Shown in pieces: positions 43,662-51,433 of a DNA stretch of 64,000 bases. Made by a program: the position numbers and the translations under genes. Each line of letters starts with the position of its first letter. Position 1 is the first letter of the stretch. The notes below the pieces were generated by a model. That model was not told where the DNA came from. It ran no database searches and saw nothing but the letters and a program-made list of their open reading frames with translations. Origin of the DNA: Lujinxingia vulgaris (GTDB taxonomy: Bacteria; Myxococcota_A; Bradymonadia; Bradymonadales; Bradymonadaceae); NCBI RefSeq assembly GCF_007997005.1, contig NZ_VOSL01000025.1, positions 132,001-196,000 of the forward strand, written 5' to 3'.

Positions 43662-46043
43662 TTAGGTCGTTGTGATGAGCTGCTTTCGTACTTTTAGAGG
43701 AAAACGGCTGAGCACCAGGTAGAGGAGCACCGGGAGGATGACCAGGTCTGCGACGAGTGCGCCGGCGATGGTCATGGCGGTGAGGAGACCAAATTGTTGG
43801 GTGGGGACGAAGTCGCTCAGGGTGAGCACGCTCAAGCCGATGAGCAGCAGGACGCTGGTCAGCAGGATGGCGCGGCCCGCGCCGAAGTAGGTGTTGAGGA
43901 TGGCGTCTTTGAGGGAGTCGGTCTGAGGGAGCTCTTCGATGAAGCGGGCGAAGAAGTGGATGGAGTCATCGACGGCGATGCCCAGGCTGATGGCGAAGAT
44001 GATGATGGTGGTGGTGTTGATGTTGATGCCGGTCCATCCCATGTAGCCCAGGGTCATCAGCAGGGGGAGGGCGTTGGGTAGCAGGCTGATGATGCCGATT
44101 TTGATGGAGCGGAAGACCAGCGTCATGAGCAGGAAGATGAGTGCAAGTGCCAGAAAGATGCTGACGATGAGGTCACGGATAAAGGAGTCGAGCGCGGCGG
44201 AGGCCACGTAGGCATCTCCGGTGAGGCGGTAGGAGATGTTGGTCTCGGGGGGGAAGAGATCTTCGAGGTTGGCGTGGAGTTCTCTGGCGAGCTTGAGGTT
44301 GGCCTTGGCGCCGGCGTCCCGAACACGGAGGAGAATGCGAGCGTTACGGAAGTCGCTGGTGACGAAGGCGTGAATGCCTGAGCGTGAGTCGGGAGCGTCG
44401 GCGATGAGCAGGAGAAGCTGTTCGACCTGCTCGGGGGTTTCGGGCAGGAGGTCGCGCTGCTCGGGGTCGCCGGTGATCGCGGCGCGGGCAGCGCCGAGGT
44501 AGTCGAGCGGGGATTCGGTGCTGAGAACGATGCTGTGGAGGGCCGCCGATTGTTGAAGGATGGCGATGCGGGTGAGGACGTCGGGGTCTTTGAAGCGGTC
44601 GCGCTCTGGGGACTCCAGGCTGATTTCAATGGGGAGGATGCCGCTTAAGTCTTCTTCGAGGGTCTGGGTGGAGATGTAGGTGGGGTGATCTTCGGAGAAG
44701 ACCTCAAGGATCTTGGTGTCGATGACGACGTGGGCGGCCTGGGCGATGAGGGCGCCGCTGGCGAGCAGTGAGACGGTGAGCACCGTCCAGGGGCGGGCGA
44801 GCAGTGCTTCGCCGGCGCGCATTAGGAGGCGCTCCAGGGTGGGGATGTGGCGGGGGGCGTCGGGAGTTTCCGGTGAGGTGTGGATACGGCGCGCGGGGCG
44901 CATAAAGCTCAGGCCGGCAGGCAGGAAGAGGATGGTGGCCAGGTAGGCGAGCATCACCCCGCAGGCGGCCTGCCAGCCGAAGTTGCGCAGGATGGTGGTC
45001 TCAGCGCTGAAGAGGCTCAAGAAGCCGATGGCGGTGGTGCCGGTGGTGAGCAGGCAGGCCACGCCGGTGTGGCGGATCATCTGGCGGATGGCCTCGGAGT
45101 GGGGGCGCCCGGCTTCGACTTCTTCGGCCTGCCGGGTGAGCATATGGATGCTGTCGGAGATGCCGATGACGAAGATCAGAGTGGGGAGCACGTTGTTGAT
45201 GATGTTGATGGGGTAGTCGGTGAGCACGAGCATCGCCAGGGTGGTCAGAAGGGCGATGAGCACGGTGCCCAGCGGCAGGATGACGCCACCGGGGGAGCGA
45301 AAGAGGAAGATGAGGACGAGCAGGTAGATGAAGGCAGTAAGCGGCACGAAGATCAGCTGCTCTTGCCGCAGGTTGTCCACGATCTCGACGCGGAGCGGGG
45401 GGACACCTGCCAGGGTGGCGGTGGTATCGGGGGGGAGCTCGTACATGGCGAGTCGCTCGGCGACGCGCTCGTTGAGGGTGCGTAGATCGTTGACGTCCTG
45501 GAATCGGGTGTCGATGCGAGCGGCGACGATAGCGCTGGAGGCGTCGAGGCTTATCAGGCGGCCGGCGATGAGGGGTTCATGGAGGACAAAGTCGCCGAGC
45601 TCTCGGGCCTGGTCCGCGCTGACCGCAGGCGCCTGAAAGGGGGAGGGGGCGCTGGCGAGCTGGTTGGAGAGATCGCCCAGGAAGGGCTCGGCGCTGAGGC
45701 TGTCAGGGCGAGGGGTGGCGACGGTGGCGAGCGATTGAGCGTCGACGATGTCTTCGACGCGGCGAAGTTCGTAGGTAAGATCACGGATGAAGGAGACCAC
45801 CGATGGGGCGAGCACGTCGGGGGCCTCAATGAGGACGATGATCAGGTTGTCTTCGCGGCCGAAGCGCTCGGCGAAGGTCTCGCGGTAGGAGGCGTCGTCG
45901 CCGCGACCTTCAAAGAGTTGCTGGGGGGTAAAATTGAAGTTGATAGCGGGAGCGAGCGCCAGGCTGGCAAGGGTTAACAAGGCGAAGGTGAAGACGATGG
46001 CCAGGCGGTGCTTTAAGACGAGCGTGGCGAGTCGATCGAACAT
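43662..46043 (-). CDS. RND/MMPL-family exporter
   Basis: 793 residues in a duplicated layout: each half has one N-terminal transmembrane helix, a large periplasmic loop and five further helices. The first half shows the MMPL pattern NVLPTLIFVIGISDSIHM with the proton-relay Asp; the second has GINTTTIIIFAISLGIAVDDSIHF. These are the signs of RND proteins that move lipids or hydrophobic molecules, such as MmpL or HpnN, not the trimeric multidrug type. No adaptor or outer-membrane channel is adjacent. Substrate unknown. Confidence 0.9.
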   Translation of the reverse strand: MFDRLATLVLKHRLAIVFTFALLTLASLALAPAINFNFTPQQLFEGRGDDASYRETFAERFGREDNLIIVLIEAPDVLAPSVVSFIRDLTYELRRVEDIVDAQSLATVATPRPDSLSAEPFLGDLSNQLASAPSPFQAPAVSADQARELGDFVLHEPLIAGRLISLDASSAIVAARIDTRFQDVNDLRTLNERVAERLAMYELPPDTTATLAGVPPLRVEIVDNLRQEQLIFVPLTAFIYLLVLIFLFRSPGGVILPLGTVLIALLTTLAMLVLTDYPINIINNVLPTLIFVIGISDSIHMLTRQAEEVEAGRPHSEAIRQMIRHTGVACLLTTGTTAIGFLSLFSAETTILRNFGWQAACGVMLAYLATILFLPAGLSFMRPARRIHTSPETPDAPRHIPTLERLLMRAGEALLARPWTVLTVSLLASGALIAQAAHVVIDTKILEVFSEDHPTYISTQTLEEDLSGILPIEISLESPERDRFKDPDVLTRIAILQQSAALHSIVLSTESPLDYLGAARAAITGDPEQRDLLPETPEQVEQLLLLIADAPDSRSGIHAFVTSDFRNARILLRVRDAGAKANLKLARELHANLEDLFPPETNISYRLTGDAYVASAALDSFIRDLIVSIFLALALIFLLMTLVFRSIKIGIISLLPNALPLLMTLGYMGWTGININTTTIIIFAISLGIAVDDSIHFFARFIEELPQTDSLKDAILNTYFGAGRAILLTSVLLLIGLSVLTLSDFVPTQQFGLLTAMTIAGALVADLVILPVLLYLVLSRFPLKVRKQLITTT

Positions 46044-46181
46044 GGGGTAAGTCCCGGTCAGGAGCGCGCGGTGGCGAGAGGGAGGGGGAAGGCAGACGCC
46101 GGGGCGAAGATTACTACCGTGGGGCCGGGGTCAACAACCGGGCCGCGAGGCGGTGATGATGAGACGACTCGAGGAGTGACG

Positions 46182-46634
46182 ATGTTAACAGGGCGCATGT
46201 TAGGGGTAGACGTGGGGACGCGGCGGGTGGGCGTGGCCGCCAGCGATCCGCTCGGCACGATGGCGATGCCGGTGGAGACGATCGAGGTGCGCCGGGTGAC
46301 GGGGGCGGCGCAGCGCCTGGTTGAGCTTGTGGCGCAGTACGAGGCCGGGGTGGTTGTGGTCGGTTGGCCGCTGGATATGAGGGGGAGAGAGGGGGTCGCC
46401 GTCGATCGGGTGCGCACGTTTATGGGGGCGTTTGAGAAGGCGCTGGTTCGGGAGGGACGTCAGGTTGAGGTGGTGCGCTGGGATGAGCGGCTGACGACGA
46501 CGGCAGCGGAGCGAAGTTTGATCAAAGCGGATGTCTCGCGTCAGCGGCGAAAAGAGGCGATCGACCAGGTGGCGGCGTGCCATATTCTGCAAGGCTATAT
46601 GGACCGCCTGCGGATCGAGGCGGAGCGAGGGTGA
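46182..46634 (+). CDS. ruvX: Pre-16S rRNA nuclease / Holliday junction resolvase-like RuvX
   Basis: 150 residues, typical length. RNase H-like fold with VDVGTRRVGVAASDPLG, VVGWPLDMRG, WDERLTTTAAERSL, and DQVAACHILQGYM; the acidic residues are in place. YqgF/RuvX is an essential nuclease that processes the 16S rRNA 5' end in E. coli. The ATG at 46182 follows GAGGAG; an upstream frame from 46071 adds an unlikely N-terminus. mltG begins 4 bases later, an arrangement common in bacteria. Confidence 0.92.
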   Translation: MLTGRMLGVDVGTRRVGVAASDPLGTMAMPVETIEVRRVTGAAQRLVELVAQYEAGVVVVGWPLDMRGREGVAVDRVRTFMGAFEKALVREGRQVEVVRWDERLTTTAAERSLIKADVSRQRRKEAIDQVAACHILQGYMDRLRIEAERG

Positions 46635-46638
46635 GGCG

Positions 46639-47751
46639 ATGAGCGCGGCGAGTCGAAAGGTGAAGAAGGCGAAGCGTGGAGGCGGGGGATGGGGGCGGTT
46701 CTGGCGCTGGGTTGCGGCGCTGGCCGGCGCTGCGCTCGTAGTGGTCGGGGCGGCGGCAGCGGGCATCTACGCCCACTACCAGCAGGTGATCGCTCGCCCC
46801 GTCCTCGACGAAGGGGAGACGCGCACGCTGGTGATCCCGGAGGGGACGGCGTGGCCCGGGGTTGTAAGTCGGGTAGCGGATGCGGGGCTTGTGGAGCCGG
46901 CGCATTATTTTGATGTGTGGGGGCGTCGAAGCGGTCTGGCTCATGAGGCGAAGGCGGGCACGTTTCATCTGGCCGGTCCGATGAGCCTGGAAGAGCTTGC
47001 GGCGGTTGTGCGGCGTGGCGGGTTGGCCGAGGAGGTGGCGGTGACCATCCCGGAGGGGTGGACAATCTTTCACATTGCTGACCGCATTGAAGCGATCGGT
47101 CTTGCGAGCCGCTCGGAGTTTCTGGAGAAGGCGCGGGACCCGGTGTTGCTGGAGGAACTCGGGATCGAGGGGGAGAGCGTGGAGGGGTATCTCTTCCCGG
47201 ACACGTACCGCTTTCATCAGGGGGCGTCGGCCGAGGCGGTGATTCGACGCTTACACGCCCGGTGGGAAGAGGTGATCAGGCCGCTGGTGGACATGCACCG
47301 CCCGGCGTTGGAGGCGCTGGCGTCCACGTACGATTTTGATCTTCACGATGTGGTGATCATGGCTTCATTGGTGGAGCGGGAGACCGGGGTTAAGAGTGAG
47401 CGCGAGCGGGTGGCGCGGGTGTTTTATAACCGACTCGATCGCGGGATGCGCCTGCAGACCGATCCGACGTGCGTGTACGGGGCGGAGACGTATCGGGAGG
47501 TTCCGCACCCGCGCTACTGTCACGATAAGCTCAACCGCTACTCCACTTACGTGATCGATGGGTTGACTCCGGGGCCCATTGCCAACCCGGGTCAGGCGTC
47601 GATTCTGGCGGCGCTCAAGCCCAGTGAGGATCCCGACGATCTGGCGTTTCTGTATTTTGTGGCGCGGCGGGACGGGCAGGGAGGGCACCACTTCTCAAAG
47701 ACCTATCAGGAGCATCGCGAGGCGATCCGCAAGTACCTGCTGGGCAAGTAA
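46639..47751 (+). CDS. mltG: Endolytic murein transglycosylase MltG
   Basis: 370 residues. A basic cytoplasmic start, one transmembrane helix (about 24-44) and a periplasmic YceG/LysM-like domain (about 60-365). The catalytic glutamate is in IMASLVERETG, and FYNRLDRGMRLQTDPTCVYG, DGLTPGPIANPG complete the family signature. MltG cuts nascent glycan strands and limits their length. The ATG at 46639 is preceded by GAGGG. It pairs with ruvX. Confidence 0.94.
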   Translation: MSAASRKVKKAKRGGGGWGRFWRWVAALAGAALVVVGAAAAGIYAHYQQVIARPVLDEGETRTLVIPEGTAWPGVVSRVADAGLVEPAHYFDVWGRRSGLAHEAKAGTFHLAGPMSLEELAAVVRRGGLAEEVAVTIPEGWTIFHIADRIEAIGLASRSEFLEKARDPVLLEELGIEGESVEGYLFPDTYRFHQGASAEAVIRRLHARWEEVIRPLVDMHRPALEALASTYDFDLHDVVIMASLVERETGVKSERERVARVFYNRLDRGMRLQTDPTCVYGAETYREVPHPRYCHDKLNRYSTYVIDGLTPGPIANPGQASILAALKPSEDPDDLAFLYFVARRDGQGGHHFSKTYQEHREAIRKYLLGK

Positions 47752-47785
47752 GCGTGATGCGAGACGCCGAGGAGGCGCAGATGGT

Positions 47786-47811
47786 TCGGGCCGGGTGGCG
47801 CCCCGGCCCGA
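47786..47811. terminator. GC-rich hairpin between convergent genes
   Basis: 10-base perfect stem TCGGGCCGGG / CCCGGCCCGA with a 6-base loop, between mltG and the convergent AgmX-like gene. No T tract on either strand. Confidence 0.5.
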
Positions 47812-47826
47812 GGGAGGTGCGCGCGC

Positions 47827-48378
47827 TCAGCCCGGCTCGGCGCGGAAGGGGAGGAAGAGCGCTTCGAAGCGAACCACCGAAATCTGAGAGGTCTCCGGGG
47901 CGGGAAAACGCCACTTCTTAAGCTCGCCGGTAACGCAATCGGCCAGCGCCTCGCTGTTGGTGTAGTTGTCACGGGTGACGGCGGCGATCACTTCACCGGT
48001 GGAGCCGGAGACGGTGAACTGCAGGGAAAGCTCCCCGCGGACATCGGGGGTTTTATCCAGGACGCGCTGGTAGCAGCGCTGGAAGGCGGAGCGTTCGTTG
48101 GTGATGCGAGTGCGGACGCTGCCCTCATCGATCTTGCCCTGGAACTGCAGGGTGTCGGTGATCGGGTAGGCCATCGCGTAGACCTCATCGCCGGGGGCTT
48201 CCGCTGAGGAGGGCTGGGTGGCGACGGGGCTGCTCAGATTGAGCCGCTCGAGCCCGTCGGCGCTCTGGGAGAGGTAGAGGTAGAGGCCGCCGGCGCCGGT
48301 CATAACCCCGAGGGTTCCACAGAAGATCGCGATGAGGATGACAACCAGAGGGCCGCAGCCCGAGGACGAGGTGCTCAT
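47827..48378 (-). CDS. AgmX/PglI C-terminal-domain-like membrane protein
   Basis: 183 residues. An N-terminal membrane helix (about 10-32) and a C-terminal domain (about 75-175) with the AgmX/PglI layout: FQRCYQRVLDKTPDVRGEL, QFTVSGSTGEVIAAV, two conserved Cys (in RCYQ and DCVTGEL), and KKWRFPAPE. This domain is frequent in myxobacterial gliding and TonB-like proteins. Exact role unknown; the two cysteines could form a disulfide. Confidence 0.75.
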   Translation of the reverse strand: MSTSSSGCGPLVVILIAIFCGTLGVMTGAGGLYLYLSQSADGLERLNLSSPVATQPSSAEAPGDEVYAMAYPITDTLQFQGKIDEGSVRTRITNERSAFQRCYQRVLDKTPDVRGELSLQFTVSGSTGEVIAAVTRDNYTNSEALADCVTGELKKWRFPAPETSQISVVRFEALFLPFRAEPG

Positions 48379-48450
48379 AGATGGCTCGATGCGAAGCGTT
48401 AAGAGGGAAGGGCCAGCGCTCAGATGCAGGGTATTCCACGGTCGTCGCCT

Positions 48451-48460
48451 TTGTTATAGT
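48451..48460 (+). promoter_or_regulatory. Extended -10 promoter element upstream of the sigma-54 activator
   Basis: TTGTTATAGT (TG-N-TATAGT), 62 bases before the start. It equals the ten bases at 24491-24500. No clear -35. Confidence 0.45.
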
Positions 48461-48522
48461 CGCGACGAAGCCGACACAAGAGCATTTGATGGGCGAACGA
48501 ACACCCGAGGCAAGTGGCCGAG

Positions 48523-50070
48523 ATGAGTAGCATCGTAGACTGGAACGCGTTGAGTCTCAACGCAGCGGTGAGGGAGCTTGCGGCGCTGCTGGGGGAGAAC
48601 CTGCAGGTGCGCGTGGTGCTTGTCAGTGGATCTGGCGAGGTGGTGGAGCTGGGAGGTAGCGCACGTAGGGAGGCCACGCTCTTCGATGTGTTCGCGGATA
48701 CCCGGGGACGCTGGGGCAGTGAGACGGAGCGGGTGACCTACGCGCAGACGGTGCGAAGCTGGGTCGGAGCGTGTCAGGAAGCCGAGGCGGATGTCGAGCG
48801 AGTCGTGGTCGATAGCGCGCCGGGGTTTCGCGCCCATCTCTATCCGTTGCGCTATCAGGGGGATCGCGCCGCGGTGGTCTGTGCCGGGTTTGTCAACGCC
48901 GAGAGCGCGGCCGGGGCGTTGGAGTCGATTCGAGCGGTGCTTCCGCAGCATGTGCTTGAGGCGATCGAAGGAGGAGAAGGGCCGCGGGTGCCGCAACTTG
49001 GCCGAGACGATCGGCGCTGGATGGACCGCATCGGCGAGCGCATCGCCCGGGTGATGACCGGCGCGCTAAGCGATGAGCGGGCGCCAACCTACGAGCCCGG
49101 AGCGCAGCGTTTTGCGGGCATGCTGGGGGGCAGCGATTCGATGACGCGCCTCTTTGGTCAGATCGAGCGTGTGGCCCGGACCAACTCCACCATTTTGGTG
49201 ACCGGCGAGAACGGAACCGGCAAAGAGCTGGTGGCGCGGGCGGTGCATCGGCATAGCCGGCGTCGCGACGAGGCGTTTGTGGCTGTGAACTGCGCGGCGA
49301 TCCCCGGTGACCTGATCGCCAGCGAGCTGTTTGGGCACGTCAAAGGTGCGTTCTCCGGGGCACATCGGGACCGCGCGGGGCTGTTTGAGGCGGCCAACCA
49401 CGGCACCCTTCTGCTCGACGAGATCGGTGATATGGACCCGATGCTGCAAACGAAGTTGCTGCGGGTGCTCCAGGAGGGAACCTTTCTACGTGTGGGCGAC
49501 AACCAGGTCCGGAAGGTCGACGTGAGGGTGATCTGCGCAACAAACTGTGATCTGGAGGCGATGGTCGCCCGTGGGCAGTTCCGTCAGGATCTCTACTACC
49601 GCATTCGCGTGATCGAGCTAAAGATCCCCGCGTTGAGGGAGCGAGGTGATGATATCGAGCTGCTGGCGCGCCACTTTCTGAGCGCGACGGCCAAGCGTCA
49701 TGGTCGCGGCGTGAAGCGATTCAGTGAGAGCTGCATGACCTACCTGCGGCGCTACAAATGGCCGGGTAATGTGCGTGAGCTGGAGAACGAGATCGAGCGC
49801 CTGGCGATCCTCTCGGGTGATGAGGAGGTGATCGACGAGACCTGGTTGAGCCGCCGCATTGTCGGGGAGGTGGAGGCGACCCCGGTGGTTGACCTCAAAG
49901 GGTACAACCTGCCCGAGGCGATGGAGCTGCTTGAGAGGCAGATGATCGTGGAGGGGCTCGAGCGCACCGGCTGGAACAAGACCCAGGCCGCCAAAGACCT
50001 GGGGATCTCTCGCCGAAACTTGATACGCAAGGTTGCTCAGTATGCGTTGGAAGAAGACCGGAATGCTTAA
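48523..50070 (+). CDS. Sigma-54-dependent transcriptional activator with unknown sensor domain
   Basis: 515 residues. A ~195-residue N-terminal region of unclear type (no receiver phosphorylation motif) is followed by an AAA+ domain (about 200-430): Walker A GENGTGKE, the sigma-54 contact loop GAFSGA (usual GAFTGA), Walker B LLLDEIGD, arginine finger region, and RWPGNVRELEN-like sensor II (KWPGNVRELEN). A Fis-type helix-turn-helix ends the protein (LERTGWNKTQAAKDLGISRRNL). The start at 48523 (ATG) is preferred over GTG 48514. The stop overlaps the Omp85 gene by 8 bases, so the two may be coupled. Confidence 0.9.
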   Translation: MSSIVDWNALSLNAAVRELAALLGENLQVRVVLVSGSGEVVELGGSARREATLFDVFADTRGRWGSETERVTYAQTVRSWVGACQEAEADVERVVVDSAPGFRAHLYPLRYQGDRAAVVCAGFVNAESAAGALESIRAVLPQHVLEAIEGGEGPRVPQLGRDDRRWMDRIGERIARVMTGALSDERAPTYEPGAQRFAGMLGGSDSMTRLFGQIERVARTNSTILVTGENGTGKELVARAVHRHSRRRDEAFVAVNCAAIPGDLIASELFGHVKGAFSGAHRDRAGLFEAANHGTLLLDEIGDMDPMLQTKLLRVLQEGTFLRVGDNQVRKVDVRVICATNCDLEAMVARGQFRQDLYYRIRVIELKIPALRERGDDIELLARHFLSATAKRHGRGVKRFSESCMTYLRRYKWPGNVRELENEIERLAILSGDEEVIDETWLSRRIVGEVEATPVVDLKGYNLPEAMELLERQMIVEGLERTGWNKTQAAKDLGISRRNLIRKVAQYALEEDRNA

Positions 50071-51421
50071 AGGGCGAGCTTCACAACGCGTGGCTGCTCT
50101 CCTGGCGCTGGTCTGTATGGCCTTCGGCGGTCAGGTCCAGGCGCAGGTTCAGGAGGGCGGGGAGGTCGCTTCAGGCGGGGAGTATCGGGTTGATGCGATC
50201 GTGATCGAGGGGCTGCTGCGCACACGCCGTTCGGTCATCGAGCAGGAGTTGCTCTTCGGGGAGGGCGATCGCATCAACCAGGCCCAGCTCGATGAGAGCG
50301 TGCAGCGCCTGCGCAACACCGGGTTGTTTCGGGCGGTAAGCGTCGACGTGGTCGACACCACCGTTGCCGCAGTGGGGGGCGTGAACGGGTATGTGGAGTC
50401 GGGGCGGCTGCTACGGGTGCGGGTCGATGAGCGTTGGACCCTGCTGCCGAACTTTCGTTTTGGGCGAGGGGGGAACGATGTTGAGTTGATGGTGGGGCTG
50501 CAAGACGCCAACCTCTTCGGGAGCTACTTGCAGCTGGGAGGAAGCTTTCACCGGCTCGCCGGCGTCAACTCGTACTCATTGTGGTTTCGAGATCCTCGTT
50601 TTCTGGCGCGTCGCCAGGCGTTTTTCGTCGAAGGTTCGCTGGGAAACCGCGTCGATGCGGTCTACGACCTGGAGGGCAACCTCACAGGCGGCTATTCGCT
50701 CTCGAGACGATATTTCGGGAGCTCTCTGGAGCGGGAGTGGCGTCGTTGGTTGAAGACCGGGGCCTACCTCTCATTCTCCGATGATACGTTCAGCTACAGC
50801 CGCATTGGCGCCACTCGCCGGGCTGCGCAAGAGGCCCGGGGCGGGTTGCCCGAGGCGATGCAGACGTTGACGCTGGGTGTGTCCACGTCGTTCGGGCGGC
50901 TCGACCGCGACAGTTACTTGCGAGATGGCACCCTGTTGACCTTAAGGTTCAACCAGAGCTTTCACTTCGGGGGGGAGCAGGACCGCTCCCATCGTCTCGA
51001 GGCAAGTCTGCTCAAGTTCTGGACGTTGCCCTGGCGCTCGAATGTGGGTGTGAGGGCGATTCTGGGGTTTAGCGACGTTGAGGCTGAGCATTTGCAGTTC
51101 AGCGCCGGTGGGTTGAGCGGTCTGCGGGGCACGGTCAATATGCGCTACCGCGGTCAGAACTACTGGCTGCTCAACGCGGAGTACCGCATCCCCTCGCTCG
51201 ACCACCGATGGCTCGTGTTGCAGCACGTCGCCTTTGTGGACGCGGTGGGCGTGACCCCTTACCCCGATCAGATCCTGGGTGCCACCGCGCTGACCACCGG
51301 CATCGGTGTGCGACTTCTTTCGCCGAAGATTTACGGGTTGATTGTGCGCGTGGACTATGCGTTTCCGGTGGCCGGGGCCGATGGCCCCGGGCTGAGCTTC
51401 GGGGCCGGGCAGGTGTTTTGA
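50063..51421 (+). CDS. Omp85-family outer-membrane protein with one POTRA domain
   Basis: 452 residues from the ATG at 50063, after GGAAGAAG; the start precedes a signal peptide (RASQRVAALLALVCMAFGG, cleavage near QAQ). One POTRA-like domain (about 40-115: YRVDAIVIEGLLRTRRSVIEQELLF to LRVRVDERWTLLP) leads into a 16-strand-type beta barrel with FRFGRGGNDVELMVG and a terminal VDYAFPVAGADGPGLSFGAGQVF ending in Phe. TamA has three and BamA five POTRA domains, so this is a short member. It may insert or secrete a partner protein, but none is obvious. Confidence 0.85.
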   Translation: MLKGRASQRVAALLALVCMAFGGQVQAQVQEGGEVASGGEYRVDAIVIEGLLRTRRSVIEQELLFGEGDRINQAQLDESVQRLRNTGLFRAVSVDVVDTTVAAVGGVNGYVESGRLLRVRVDERWTLLPNFRFGRGGNDVELMVGLQDANLFGSYLQLGGSFHRLAGVNSYSLWFRDPRFLARRQAFFVEGSLGNRVDAVYDLEGNLTGGYSLSRRYFGSSLEREWRRWLKTGAYLSFSDDTFSYSRIGATRRAAQEARGGLPEAMQTLTLGVSTSFGRLDRDSYLRDGTLLTLRFNQSFHFGGEQDRSHRLEASLLKFWTLPWRSNVGVRAILGFSDVEAEHLQFSAGGLSGLRGTVNMRYRGQNYWLLNAEYRIPSLDHRWLVLQHVAFVDAVGVTPYPDQILGATALTTGIGVRLLSPKIYGLIVRVDYAFPVAGADGPGLSFGAGQVF

Positions 51422-51433
51422 GTCGTATCAGGG

